The notes under the pieces were generated by a model. That model was not told where the DNA came from, ran no database searches, and saw nothing but the letters and a program-made list of their open reading frames with translations. DNA of 64,000 bases from Gracilaria vermiculophylla. Its lineage: Eukaryota > Rhodophyta > Florideophyceae > Gracilariales > Gracilariaceae. The stretch is taken from the NCBI GenBank assembly GCA_019155205.2, contig JAHNZQ020003148.1, positions 837,430 to 901,429 on the forward strand. Reading direction: 5' to 3'. Within the stretch, counting starts at the first letter, position 1; every line of letters begins with the position of its first letter. Below, piece by piece: positions 31,000 to 41,064 of this stretch. The translations under genes and the position numbers were made by a program.

Positions 31000-32040
31000 C
31001 CCTTGAATGAAAAGTGCTCGTCCTTGCTTTCATTACATGGTCTGGCTTCTTGGGGCTGTCCCCCTCTTCTCTATTGCCGTTTCCCATTTATGCGATGCAG
31101 TGTTTCTACAGTTGTTGCGCTCAAAGTCCTGCTTCTGTGTTTTTCTTGCGATGTGTAGCGCTCCAAGATTTGCACTCAACCACCGGTTTGAGCACCCCAA
31201 GCCTTCTCTGCTTGGCTGAACACGATGCGTACTACCCATCAGTGAAGCAGAGCTTACATACTCTACCGGGTCTCCTACGAATACCTCAAACAAAAGGATC
31301 TTCCACAGAAGCCTCATGAAAGAAGGCTATATACCGTATGTTTGTCTTAAGATGGGTTCATCGTCGCCAACTACACTCAAACTTGTAAACAATAAGCGAC
31401 AGATGGCCTGCTAAGATTATGCTCAGAATCTCGACTGGGTTTAATGGTTACCAGTCCTTTAGATGGGGAACCTTTTCGGCTTGGACCTAGTCTCTTTTCC
31501 TCTATTGAGTCTGGTGGCGGAAGGAAGACGAGACGTAGGCACTGTTTTACTCTGAGAGATGACAACCAGAGAAAAAACCAAGACTTCTTACGTTTGGCGT
31601 GAGGAAACTTCATAGAGGGTTAACAACTATGACAATTCACCTACGGGCATGATAGCTGTGCAGCACGGGGGCAAATCCGGCTGGGAGAAGAGGAACGCCG
31701 AACCAAGCCTTCGGACCAAGATTGACTACAACGCCACCACTTGCCTAGCCGCGATTGTGTTATTTCAAGTGATGGCAGTGGACCGATGGTGTGTAAACCT
31801 TCATCAGTCCGGCACATCTCACAGACGAAACGTTGTGGGCAACTTGGAAAATCGAGAATCTTCTGCGACGTTTCCTTCCCGCATCTGACGGATTTAGTTA
31901 CGATCTTCGTTTGCCACAAAAAGTATTTAGTTACGGTACACGTACCCTCGTATCCCATGCACCCTGTTGCATCGGCGATTGTCGACGAACGTTCGCAGTA
32001 ATGCTAGCATATCATCATCAAGTCAAGCGGAGGAGTTATC

Positions 32041-35000
32041 CTACTGTTTTAATCCAGCAAAAGTTGGCTGCATAGCTGCAGCTGCAGGCTGAGTCCAGCC
32101 AATCTGAGGAACAGTCTGCCCGGCCATGTTGCCATTTGGAGCCGGAAGCATGGGAAGATGATTCTCGGCAGCCTGACTCGGATTGAGGCCGAAAAGCAGC
32201 ACCGATGGGTCATCATTCACTTCATCCTCTACCTTCATCTTCTCGTCTTCTTCTAGTTCCCTCTTCTCTTTGCTTTCCTCCTCCAAACCCATTAATCTCT
32301 GTCCTATTTCTTTCATGGTCTGAATCATGAATGGCATTGCGTGATCCATGACACTGTGGCGCCATGAAAGCTCAAGCGCCATATCTGGTCTGAAGAACTC
32401 AAAGCATGTGTAAAGGATTGCCGTGAAACACTCGAAAAGCTCATTATCCAGGAAGAAACTGGCAAGTTCTTCCGTTAATTCAGCGTCTTCGGAAGCAGCA
32501 ACGGATTCTATGGCATCTCGATAGAGTTTGTCTCTCTTTGACACCTCCACTGCTTGTTCGTACTTGCCATTTCTTCGGAACAAAAGGGCTGCAATTCTTC
32601 TAAGTTGAAGCAAGTCGTTCTTCTCAAGACGACGAGCCAGGGAGAATTGATCAAAGTTATCGTATGAATCTATGCTCGTCTCAAGTTCATCCAAAGACCC
32701 TTCGGCAATCAATACGTCATTGAGTGCTTCGTTGACATCTGGGACATTCGTGTCTTGAACCTTTAATAGGTAGCCCTTGCAGAGAGGCAGAAGTCCCAAG
32801 TCGCCAAATTCACTCGCATAAGAACGTCTCAGTAGGCTGATAACTCTTGAGGATTCGACCTTAGGTGAAAGTACAGAGAGGAGGTCGCTTAGTAATTCAG
32901 GCTGCTCATCGACATAGAATTGTATCGCTTTGTACATTACTTCCAGATTTCCAGCCTTCGCAATCACCGTTGTGAATCCTGATTGCGTCCATGCGTCAGG
33001 AGAATGGTCAATCATGACCAAGGCAGCGTTGTCAAATTCGTTATATTGTGTGTGTAAGTATACCATCTCCGCCCAAAGCATGGCGGATTCACACGCTCGA
33101 ATCAGTCGCGGAATGTTGCAACGTTGCCACCACATCTTGCAATGTTCCATCATTTGCTTCGGTCGATACTTTGTAAGTAACACTCCAAGCTCAGTAAACA
33201 TAGATGTATGAGCTCTATCTAAGGTTAATCCTTGCTCGAGGAGATCAATAATTTCCTGAAAGTTGCCGCGCTCTTGATAGTAGTCGATAGCGTCCATGAG
33301 CTCATCAGCTTCTACCACAACATGTAGTCCGCATATCTGGGCAAGACGGAACTCTTTGGCGTCCACGCATGCAAAACAAACTGCCCGCCATGTTCGAACA
33401 CGGTCTGCCTTCCGAGCTGCTTCAACAGCACCTTGAAAGTCTCCGAGCCGAACCAAAACTGGTGCCAATTTGCCGTAGTTGTTAACGGCAGAGTAGAGTA
33501 ACTTGGCAGCAGCGTACAATTCATCTTCATCACAGCGGTCACCTGCTTCTTCAAGATCACCTCCATGTGGTTGAGAAATAAATTCTTCCACCTCTGTGAG
33601 CTTCCCGCATTTGCACATCGCAAAGATAATCTCTGTATCCACAATTCTGACGTCCTTGACTTTGTTCCTGGCAAACTTGAGGAATTTCACCACCAATTCA
33701 AAGTCCTGGGGGTTTCCTCCTGCCCTTGCTGCTTCAATAACAGACATGTAGGGTGCCGGATCTTTAGCCTTAATAAGAGCATTGACACCTGCTGCCATCT
33801 TTCCCGCTTCTAGCTGCTTTACACCAAGAACACTCCAAACTTCACTAGTGTCCACTTTCAGCGCATATTCTTCTGCCCTTGAGAAATCCTTCATATTGTC
33901 AAGCAAAACTGTGATGGCTAAAGGATGTTGTTCAAACTTCTGATGAATTGCGAACGCCTCTTCCAGCAGCCCTTCTCCAACAGCAACTTGGGCGATGTCC
34001 TCCCCATCATAGTTATCCAGACGGCGTACGTACTCCATGACTCGACCTGAGTCTGCCTTGATAGCAGTCAAAATGAGAAGATTCTGCAGGTTCGTGTTTC
34101 TAGCAAATGTAGTGTTGGAAGTTTGCAACACAAGCTTCTCCAACATTTCCATAAGCTTGTCTGGCATGTTCGCGGTCATGAACGCCTTGACCGCGCCTGA
34201 AATTTTGTTCGGCTCACGAGTGGCGGGTAAAGCGTTCGATATAATCTGCTCCACAATTAGCTTACGATTCTCATTCGATTCGTCAAGAACTTCTTCGTAA
34301 AGCTCGCTGCTACAGCGATCGACAAGATAGCGAGCCTGATCTTTGAAGAGCGAATGGCGATTTGTGACATCCAACACTTCCTCATCACAATTACCTCTTT
34401 TGTAAGCAACAAAGGCCAAGTATGGGTCTCGCTTTTCACAGAATTGCCCAACAGACCGCGAATCGTAGTACGGGTTCGTTTCCAGAAAGTGTTCCGGGTT
34501 GATGTTGCTTTCAACATATACCTTCGCAATTCCGGAGTGCACACCGACATCCGTTGAACCATCCCCGACGCGTGATTCCAAAAATGGCAAGAGAAGTTTG
34601 AGTTTTCCGCGTTTCTCCACTTCTTCAACAAGCTCTTCCACGGGTACAGTGTTCTTCACAGACATGATGAGTTTCTGAATGAATTCCTCACTTTGATCCA
34701 TATCAAGCAGAGATCCAACAGCTACTGGACACTGCGTTGGGTTAACTCTTTGAACATAGCCTTCTACAAACTTCAACTGTCTGTTCTTAATCATGAATTT
34801 CACCATTTCATCAACGAAACCGAACCTATCACAAACATTTATGAGAGGACGAGGGTCACGCGGCCTTGTTTCCATGAGGAAACGTTTGACTCTTTCAGGG
34901 TCATACACACTAGACTCCCTAGTAACCTTCTCAGCATCACCAAATTGTCCCATGGTGCATGCCACTTCAATAAACTTAAAATGCACCTCTGGATCTTCCG

Positions 35001-37221
35001 AGAAGCTTACGATGGCCTGCAGGTAGTAGAAGAGCGCGTCTTTCTGCTTGACATTAGCAAAGACTTCCATGAGGCGTTCAGCGCCAATATCGTCTGTGTG
35101 CTTTGCGGCCACTTGGACGCAGAGCTGAAGATTTGCGCGTGGGTTGGAGCTGATGAGTTCTTTTATGCAGTCCAGTCTGTCATCCGCTGATAAATTAGAG
35201 AAGTAGTTAGCCAAGAATTCAGGGTTGATGACATGAGTGTTTTGCATAACACGCTTAACGTCTGCCAGATCTGTGTAGTTCTCAAGAGCATGTTGGAAAA
35301 GACCCGCACGTTCGCACAGCTGAGCAATCTTCGGCTTATCATAGTGATGCCAAATATCTTGCTGCAGAATGACATCTGTCACTTGAGGGGCATTCATGAG
35401 ATTGGCCTCCAACACCTTCGTTTGTAGCTCTCCGTCTTCAGGCCTGTCACTCTTCAGGTTATCGAGACAGTAGGCAGTAGCTTCTTGAAGCATCCCACGG
35501 TTCATAAATGTTTCAAACATTGCTTTGTGGTCAATACCACTACGGTCAACTGCCATATGGGCAGGAACCAGTTGACCTCCTGCCCCCACACCAGCTTGTT
35601 GAAGTGCATTCGCTAGTTCCAACGCCGCCTGGGGAGAAAACTGTGACGCCATTTGAACAAGCTCTGTGGCATTCACTTCCAAACCCACTTTCTGTGCATA
35701 TGGTGCCACTTTTGACACCTGACCAATCTGGATAAGCACTTGTATGACTTTCGGATGAGCTTTCGCGCGAATGAATACAGCCAAGGCCAGATTGGGGTTA
35801 GTTGGCTGAATAAGATCTCCTAGCTGCTCTGAACATTCAAGCTTATCTTCTTTTATCCATTTCTCCATTGCATTGACCGAGTTCTTCGCGACTAATTGCA
35901 TACCAAGTTCAACTGCCTCAACTTGGTTGAGTTTTCCTCGTTCCAATAGTGTTTGGAAATAGATTATCAGAGCCGAGCGGCCACTTTCGTCTGCTGGGAC
36001 AGCTTTGAACTTCGCAATTGTGTCTGGAGTGCGCAGAGAGCCACCTGGAGAGTCAGCGGCTACAAGGGCAGCTTCTCGATACTTCCCTTCCTCAAAGAGT
36101 TCGTAGAAGTGCTCCATGAAAAGGTTCTCCGCTCCAGGAAAACCATTTCTGGAAGCCAAACGAGTAGCCAATTCAACATCGCTAAGCTTCCCCATTACGT
36201 AGGGAACAATGTTTTCTGGAATCACATTCACAGCCAGAACCTTCCCTGCGCGGTTAACTCCGATCAGACCACCAGTCGCTTTCTGCTGTGCTGTTGCGAA
36301 CATGGTAGTCTCTGAGACTCTGTTCATGTACAATGCGCTGCCACTTTCTACATCATATAAATGCACGTAGCCCATCTTCGTGACGAGATACACAATCGAG
36401 AATTTGCTTGAAGCCTGCAAGCTGATCGGAAAGTCATTCGCCATTTCTGCGGGATAGTAAATGTCTTCAACCTTTTTACCGAATCGTGGCGCTCCCGCGG
36501 GCTTCTTCTCGGCATTGACTTCGATTATGTGAATCCGGGAAACACCGGAAGCGTTCTTCGACGCAAATACAAACAAAGTCGTCGGGTGACCTTCGAGATT
36601 GATAGAAGCAAAACACGCTGCGTGACCCTCAATTGCTTGAGAGATTTTCTTTTCTACAGAGTACAGCTGCATGTGACCTCCTACCCGGCCCTCACCAATT
36701 GCTGAGATACCGACTAGAACGAGCCATTCTTCTGCGGAATCCGATCGATAGTTGATGATTTGAGCATTCGATAGTGAATTATGTCTGCTAAACATTTTGA
36801 CAGGCTCTGAAGTGCTGTCATCTGCGCGCCAGTGATATACACATGTCGGAGTGATAATGCCGATGGTTCGCTCCGAGATCCACTTCCAGAACTCGACCGG
36901 CTCCGATAGCACATGAGACTTAATATTGGTCTTCGCCTTGAAATCGAAAATCTGGAGCTGGCTGCCCGCTCTGAGTGCAATGAGGTCTGATACAGGGTTC
37001 ATCAACGCTGAATCTGCAGTGATCGGACGACGGATGGGTTGTGCAGGATTTGACATGTCTATGACGATGAGATTCCCCCCAGAGCCACCCGCAGCGGCTT
37101 CTCTGACACATATATACCTATCAGACTCCATGGTGCACGTGGAGAACGAAAGGGATGTGGGGGGCACGCCAACGGAAGGCAAGGAAAGCAATTCATCGAG
37201 ACGAATTGGTCCCTGCACCAT
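32041..37221 (-). CDS. CHC1: Clathrin heavy chain
   Basis: Triskelion leg of clathrin coats for endocytosis and TGN/endosome sorting. Single exon of 1726 aa, slightly longer than the animal 1675. The N-terminal seven-blade propeller (residues 1 to about 330) begins MVQGPIRLDELLSLPSVGV and includes the conserved FWKWISERTIGIITPTCVYHW segment region. The linker and CHCR alpha-zigzag legs follow. Hallmark segments include YDPERVKRFLMETRPRDPRPL, INPEHFLETNPYYDSRSVGQF, EKRDPYLAFVAYKRGNCDEE and HCKMWWQRCNIPRLIRACE. The distal trimerisation region has FECFTAILYTCFEFFRPDMALELSW. The C-terminal tail is Ala/Pro/Gln-rich and I see no QLMLT-type Hsc70 motif. The ATG at 37221 matches the family start. Head-to-head with NHP2. 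Confidence 0.98.
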   Translation of the reverse strand: MVQGPIRLDELLSLPSVGVPPTSLSFSTCTMESDRYICVREAAAGGSGGNLIVIDMSNPAQPIRRPITADSALMNPVSDLIALRAGSQLQIFDFKAKTNIKSHVLSEPVEFWKWISERTIGIITPTCVYHWRADDSTSEPVKMFSRHNSLSNAQIINYRSDSAEEWLVLVGISAIGEGRVGGHMQLYSVEKKISQAIEGHAACFASINLEGHPTTLFVFASKNASGVSRIHIIEVNAEKKPAGAPRFGKKVEDIYYPAEMANDFPISLQASSKFSIVYLVTKMGYVHLYDVESGSALYMNRVSETTMFATAQQKATGGLIGVNRAGKVLAVNVIPENIVPYVMGKLSDVELATRLASRNGFPGAENLFMEHFYELFEEGKYREAALVAADSPGGSLRTPDTIAKFKAVPADESGRSALIIYFQTLLERGKLNQVEAVELGMQLVAKNSVNAMEKWIKEDKLECSEQLGDLIQPTNPNLALAVFIRAKAHPKVIQVLIQIGQVSKVAPYAQKVGLEVNATELVQMASQFSPQAALELANALQQAGVGAGGQLVPAHMAVDRSGIDHKAMFETFMNRGMLQEATAYCLDNLKSDRPEDGELQTKVLEANLMNAPQVTDVILQQDIWHHYDKPKIAQLCERAGLFQHALENYTDLADVKRVMQNTHVINPEFLANYFSNLSADDRLDCIKELISSNPRANLQLCVQVAAKHTDDIGAERLMEVFANVKQKDALFYYLQAIVSFSEDPEVHFKFIEVACTMGQFGDAEKVTRESSVYDPERVKRFLMETRPRDPRPLINVCDRFGFVDEMVKFMIKNRQLKFVEGYVQRVNPTQCPVAVGSLLDMDQSEEFIQKLIMSVKNTVPVEELVEEVEKRGKLKLLLPFLESRVGDGSTDVGVHSGIAKVYVESNINPEHFLETNPYYDSRSVGQFCEKRDPYLAFVAYKRGNCDEEVLDVTNRHSLFKDQARYLVDRCSSELYEEVLDESNENRKLIVEQIISNALPATREPNKISGAVKAFMTANMPDKLMEMLEKLVLQTSNTTFARNTNLQNLLILTAIKADSGRVMEYVRRLDNYDGEDIAQVAVGEGLLEEAFAIHQKFEQHPLAITVLLDNMKDFSRAEEYALKVDTSEVWSVLGVKQLEAGKMAAGVNALIKAKDPAPYMSVIEAARAGGNPQDFELVVKFLKFARNKVKDVRIVDTEIIFAMCKCGKLTEVEEFISQPHGGDLEEAGDRCDEDELYAAAKLLYSAVNNYGKLAPVLVRLGDFQGAVEAARKADRVRTWRAVCFACVDAKEFRLAQICGLHVVVEADELMDAIDYYQERGNFQEIIDLLEQGLTLDRAHTSMFTELGVLLTKYRPKQMMEHCKMWWQRCNIPRLIRACESAMLWAEMVYLHTQYNEFDNAALVMIDHSPDAWTQSGFTTVIAKAGNLEVMYKAIQFYVDEQPELLSDLLSVLSPKVESSRVISLLRRSYASEFGDLGLLPLCKGYLLKVQDTNVPDVNEALNDVLIAEGSLDELETSIDSYDNFDQFSLARRLEKNDLLQLRRIAALLFRRNGKYEQAVEVSKRDKLYRDAIESVAASEDAELTEELASFFLDNELFECFTAILYTCFEFFRPDMALELSWRHSVMDHAMPFMIQTMKEIGQRLMGLEEESKEKRELEEDEKMKVEDEVNDDPSVLLFGLNPSQAAENHLPMLPAPNGNMAGQTVPQIGWTQPAAAAMQPTFAGLKQ

Positions 37222-37857
37222 TTTTCGATGAAGCGATAGCCGATTATGGGAACTTCAATATTCGCTCGGGGATCGTTCTCGGCCGCAGCAGCAGTACACG
37301 ATGATAAAAATATGTGAGATCGATGACAGTCACTGGTTCAGCGCAGTTTCTGAGGATACCCCTGAGGAACTGCTTAAGCATGAAGCAGACTCCGAAAGCC
37401 TGGGATCAACAATGCGGACCTGCCTGAATGGGGGTGGTCGCCTTTCGAGGAAGGGCGGTCGCGGTGTCAAAAAAGCTTGGGGGAGGACAGTTCGCCCATT
37501 ACGCTCCACAGGAGCCAGGTTGGAGGCGATGCAAAATGACTGTCAGACGAATTGGATCAACGAATGGAACGTGTCACCCATCTATTGGCTTTCTCTCATA
37601 TGTTTCAGTAGCCCCACGGTGCACTCGACAGGAGTCAAAGATCCAAAGGGTGCGGACTTCGAACCGCAGGGTGCGCACAGTAACCCCGAAAACCCCTGGT
37701 AAGCGTTGCTCGCGTTCGGCGGTGGCTTCCGATTCATGTCATGATACGGATCATCAAACCGCGAGAATCTGGAAGATCGATTGGGAGGTATTCTTGAAGT
37801 TCATCACTCTCACTTCCTCCGATTGCACTACGTTCGTTAACACCATTGCATATAACG
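37222..37857. promoter_or_regulatory. Divergent promoter region clathrin heavy chain / NHP2
   Basis: 636 bp between head-to-head starts. Overlapping short frames are not convincing. A TTCGAACC box near 37659 resembles a pol III B box in reverse, but no tRNA fold is possible. Confidence 0.45.
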
Positions 37858-38454
37858 ATGGGTTCCGAGAAGAAAAGAAAGAGAAAAGATCACGATACAG
37901 AAGAGAAGAAGAAGAGAAAGCATAAGAAATCGGAACAAGTCGGAAAAGATTCAAAACCGTCCGACGAAGAAATGGTGGACAATGAAGTCGAAACATATGT
38001 TTCCCCAATCGCAAGACGTAAGTTCGAAGTCATTCAAAGCTTTGATTTTATTTGTACGACTTCTGACTCATACCTCGTTTCTTATTCCATAGCTATTGCT
38101 GGACGAAAGCTCACAAAAAAAGTTTTTAAACTACTCGGAGCTGCGGCTACGGCAAAAGCGTTGAAGCGAGGAGTGAAAGAGGTTGTTCTAAGTATCAGAA
38201 AAGGTGATTCTGGCGTGGTTGTACTCGCTGGCGATGTGTTTCCCATTGACGTTATAGCGCACGTTCCTATCTTTTGCGAGGAGAGCAATATCCCGTACTG
38301 CTTCGTTGGTCGTAAAACGGAGCTTGGTCATGCAGGACTCACCAACAGACCGACAAGCGTCGTCTTGGTATCGGAAAAGAAGGCTTCAGGCGATCTTGTA
38401 GAGCACTTAAGAGAGGTGAGAGAAGAGGTCCGAAGTATTCAAAATCTGTACTAA
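37858..38454 (+). CDS. NHP2: H/ACA snoRNP protein NHP2 (L7Ae family), two exons
   Basis: Core protein of H/ACA ribonucleoproteins that guide pseudouridylation of rRNA and snRNA (and telomerase RNA in animals), in the nucleolus. Exons 37858-38017 and 38093-38454 give 173 aa. The N-terminal tail is Lys/Arg/Glu-rich (KKRKRKDHDTEEKKKRKHKK) and probably a nuclear/nucleolar signal. The spliced core reads SPIARPIAGRKLTKKVFKL, matching the NHP2 pattern. The L7Ae fold follows, with GVKEVVLSIRKGDSGVVVLAGDVFPIDV, HVPIFCEESNIPYCFVGRKTELG and the C-terminal NRPTSVVLV. The 75-nt intron has no in-frame stop, so the unspliced frame stays open. Divergent from clathrin heavy chain. Confidence 0.94.
   Translation: MGSEKKRKRKDHDTEEKKKRKHKKSEQVGKDSKPSDEEMVDNEVETYVSPIARRKFEVIQSFDFICTTSDSYLVSYSIAIAGRKLTKKVFKLLGAAATAKALKRGVKEVVLSIRKGDSGVVVLAGDVFPIDVIAHVPIFCEESNIPYCFVGRKTELGHAGLTNRPTSVVLVSEKKASGDLVEHLREVREEVRSIQNLY
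38018..38092 (+). other. NHP2 intron (75 nt, length divisible by three)
   Basis: Donor AGAC|GTAAGT and acceptor ATTCCATAG|CTATTG. Splicing gives AG-A-C|CT, that is R-P-I-A-G-R, the conserved NHP2 sequence. The intron is open in the coding frame. Confidence 0.92.
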
Positions 38455-39726
38455 GACACGTAAATAAAAAGCTCATGTTCGAATATGGTTTGTGAATTCT
38501 ACGACGTTGTGGACAACGCGCTATACTCAGACAGACTGCCTCCGTAATGATAAACATACTTTCTGAAAACGTCTCATGAGGTACTTAAATGTGGGGAAGC
38601 TTATACTGAAACACAAGCCATGACCATCATTCCGGGAAGAAGGAAAGATGAGGCTTTGCCAACCCTGGCAGCTCCCATTGATGAACATCGTGTCCGCTCA
38701 ATTCCTCGGGATGCCGTAGCACCGCTTCGAAGCATTACTCTGGCACTGGTGTGGTCGAATAGAATCTGCGCGCACGGAAAAAGAGAGAAGTTAGTGAGTG
38801 ATTGACTCGATCATACGTATAAATCTCAGAATCGCAGCCATCTCATGGTAATGTGGTGAGAAGTGCGACCTGTCCAGTGCGGGGAGTACTTCGGGTAGAG
38901 AATTTGTAACAGCCCTATGTCCAGACACGTCTTGCACTCGCAAACTTCGCGCTTGTGCTCTCTCTGCTTATATTGAAGCTGAGGAGAGGTGTCCGTAGGT
39001 AAAAAAGACAGCAATCGTAATCATCTTTATTCAGGCACATGTTTCGCATCCGTACCGATTCTCGCCACGGGAACCCTGTCCGTCGATCACAATCGAGGAT
39101 CAATAGTGCGCTAACATATTTTACAAAAAAAGCGGTGGAATTTAATTTCGTTCCACCGATAGACACGCTATCCTGCTCTAATAAATGTTAATGTTTGATC
39201 CATCACTGCACGTGATCCAACAAACTGGATCAAGATATGGTCATTGACCAGGTTAGTTCGGTAGGAAGCGCAGTTTCTCTGAGAGTGTCGAACTTCTTCT
39301 GTTTAGGCATATTAAGCTAAAGTGTACAGTTCATCACTCTTTCCAACGTTGTTCTCCACGGTCCGTAATGATGCTTCGATTGTTCCGTTCCATCGCGCTT
39401 ACTCTTGGCTTGAACACGGTGCATATGACCAGCTGCACACATATAACGCCTCTGCAGTGCGCAAAAGGGCACGCACGTACTTCAGATATCCGTAGCCAGA
39501 CAATGTGCGGTCCAGATTTTGCTGCTCGTTCGCAAGCAACTCGCGAAGGGTTCAAATTCATAGCTCAGCACAGCATTTTGATTCGTACGACATACACACG
39601 TTTCGCCTACTTAACACACACTTTCGCAGATCGTGTCCCTAACAGTAAGATCTCCCTCAGGTCTAATTCCACAAGAGAAATCTTCTCGATACCTCGTACA
39701 CTCTACAAAGCAGCATTGGGTTCAAG
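38455..39726. other. Intergenic region without a recognised gene
   Basis: 1.27 kb between two genes on the plus strand. Only short frames. It should contain the NHP2 3' end and the promoter of the gene at 39727. Confidence 0.45.
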
Positions 39727-40872
39727 ATGTCTCGAGAACAAAGTCCGCTTTTACTTTCCACGGATATGAATGACAATGGGAGAAGAAATAATGGACAAGT
39801 ACTTCGGACATCTTTTCTTTTGGCAATTGGGTTCCTGATAGGCGCGTTGATGTCGTCTTTCAACAAATTTCAGTTGGATAGGCACGCACTACGGTTGCAC
39901 AGCAGAAAACCAAACGGTCATCAGATGGATTGTTACTCAAAGCGTTTTAAGAAGAACACTCTTAAGCTGGTGCGCAACCAAGCTTTTGCTCAACTGTTCG
40001 GCGCCTCAAAGCTCAAAGTATACGAAGCGTCGGACATAACGGGGCATCCAAACGGGGACGGAATCTACACTGTGTTTGACAATTCGTACATGATCTCACG
40101 GACAACTCATATGCTGGGGAACGTGAGCAGCCAAACGAGGCCCAAACAGGATTGTCTCTTAACGTGGGAAGGCGCCAGGCCCGGTCCCAGTAATTTTGAA
40201 TTCTTGGCATACAATGAGAGCTCTGATTCATACATAGCTGGGCGAGAAGTGGTGGAAATGGAAGACGGAACCATTCGATCACAGACCATAGATATAAGAT
40301 TCAATGATAACGAAGTGATAGTGGGCGAACAATGCGACTGTGATTTCAAATTCACACACCAAAACAAGGGCTTTGAGGGTGCGCTAGTGATCACAGGAAC
40401 GACATCTCGTTCGTTTCTACTAGCGCTGTGTGAGGGAAACTACTGCAGAGGCGGCGCGAAGGGGCGACAAAGCGGGAACGGTCGCATCGTAGTGATGGAA
40501 CGGACCTACAAAAACAAGCGGTGCATATTTGAAACAGTGAACGTGGTAGCGTTACCCGGTGCGGCTGATTTCCAGGATTATTCGGCGATGGCGCTATGGA
40601 ACAGAACGAAGATAGCAATCACTTCGCAAGAAAACGCAGCAGTTTACATTGGAAAACTGTCTGCGTCCGCCGACAGCGTTCGAATCGGTGACGGAAGAAT
40701 CTACGACTTTCCGCGAAATGACGATTGCGAAGTAGAATTCTGCAACGTTGAAGGCATTCACTTCCTGGAAGAAAACGTGCTGGCGCTGGTGAGTGACTCG
40801 ATGAAGGGACGGAAGCAGAGCTTCCGGTGCCGGAGGCGCGACGAGTCGCTGCACGTGATGGCGATGCCGTGA
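39727..40872 (+). CDS. Type II membrane protein of unknown function
   Basis: The product is 381 aa and I do not recognise a family. It opens MSREQSPLLLSTDMNDNG, a cytosolic tail with a dileucine-like SPLLL. One hydrophobic anchor (about residues 26-45, VLRTSFLLAIGFLIGALMSSF) follows, and the remainder is probably luminal or extracellular. Potential N-glycosylation sites include NVSS, NESS and NRTK. Cysteines are paired in short spacing (EQCDCDF, CEGNYCRGG, CEVEFCNVEG), suggesting disulfides. Repeating short beta-type segments (GRIVVMERTYKNKRCIFETV, AMALWNRTKIAITSQENAAVYIG, NVLALVSDSMKGR) suggest a beta-propeller-like fold; that is inference. The ATG at 39727 is the first in frame with the anchor. 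Golgi or endomembrane location is plausible. Confidence 0.8.
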   Translation: MSREQSPLLLSTDMNDNGRRNNGQVLRTSFLLAIGFLIGALMSSFNKFQLDRHALRLHSRKPNGHQMDCYSKRFKKNTLKLVRNQAFAQLFGASKLKVYEASDITGHPNGDGIYTVFDNSYMISRTTHMLGNVSSQTRPKQDCLLTWEGARPGPSNFEFLAYNESSDSYIAGREVVEMEDGTIRSQTIDIRFNDNEVIVGEQCDCDFKFTHQNKGFEGALVITGTTSRSFLLALCEGNYCRGGAKGRQSGNGRIVVMERTYKNKRCIFETVNVVALPGAADFQDYSAMALWNRTKIAITSQENAAVYIGKLSASADSVRIGDGRIYDFPRNDDCEVEFCNVEGIHFLEENVLALVSDSMKGRKQSFRCRRRDESLHVMAMP

Positions 40873-41064
40873 GACGGCGTGGTGCCAACTGTCAGCAGAG
40901 CGGGGGCAGAACGAATCCATCGCGAGCATTTTGCACACAGCGAAACAGCGTGGCGCGTGCGGTCGAGATTCCACGTGTACCCAATGAGCTTGCATCACTT
41001 GCAACCTGCCGCATATGCGGCGGCTGCCATTGGCCACGCCGTCGCGGTGCAGCTCTGAGCGACG
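40873..41064. other. Short convergent 3' interval
   Basis: 192 bp between two facing stop codons, GC-rich at the right end. No gene seen. Confidence 0.5.

Larger units (their letters stand above)
28123..32040. other. Gene-poor region with SINE-like copy 2, hairpin cluster and 13-bp array
   Basis: I see no protein gene in 3.9 kb. It contains three perfect hairpins (29833-29923), SINE-like copy 2 (30175-30446) and the 13-bp tandem array (30935-30999). Its right end abuts the clathrin stop codon. Frames of 90-120 codons near 31.0-32.0 kb overlap on several strands, and none has a recognisable family. Confidence 0.4.

Noticed and set aside
37650..37680. B-box-like TTCGAACC on the minus strand near NHP2
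   Set aside because: The T-arm would have an eight-base loop and no cloverleaf fits upstream.
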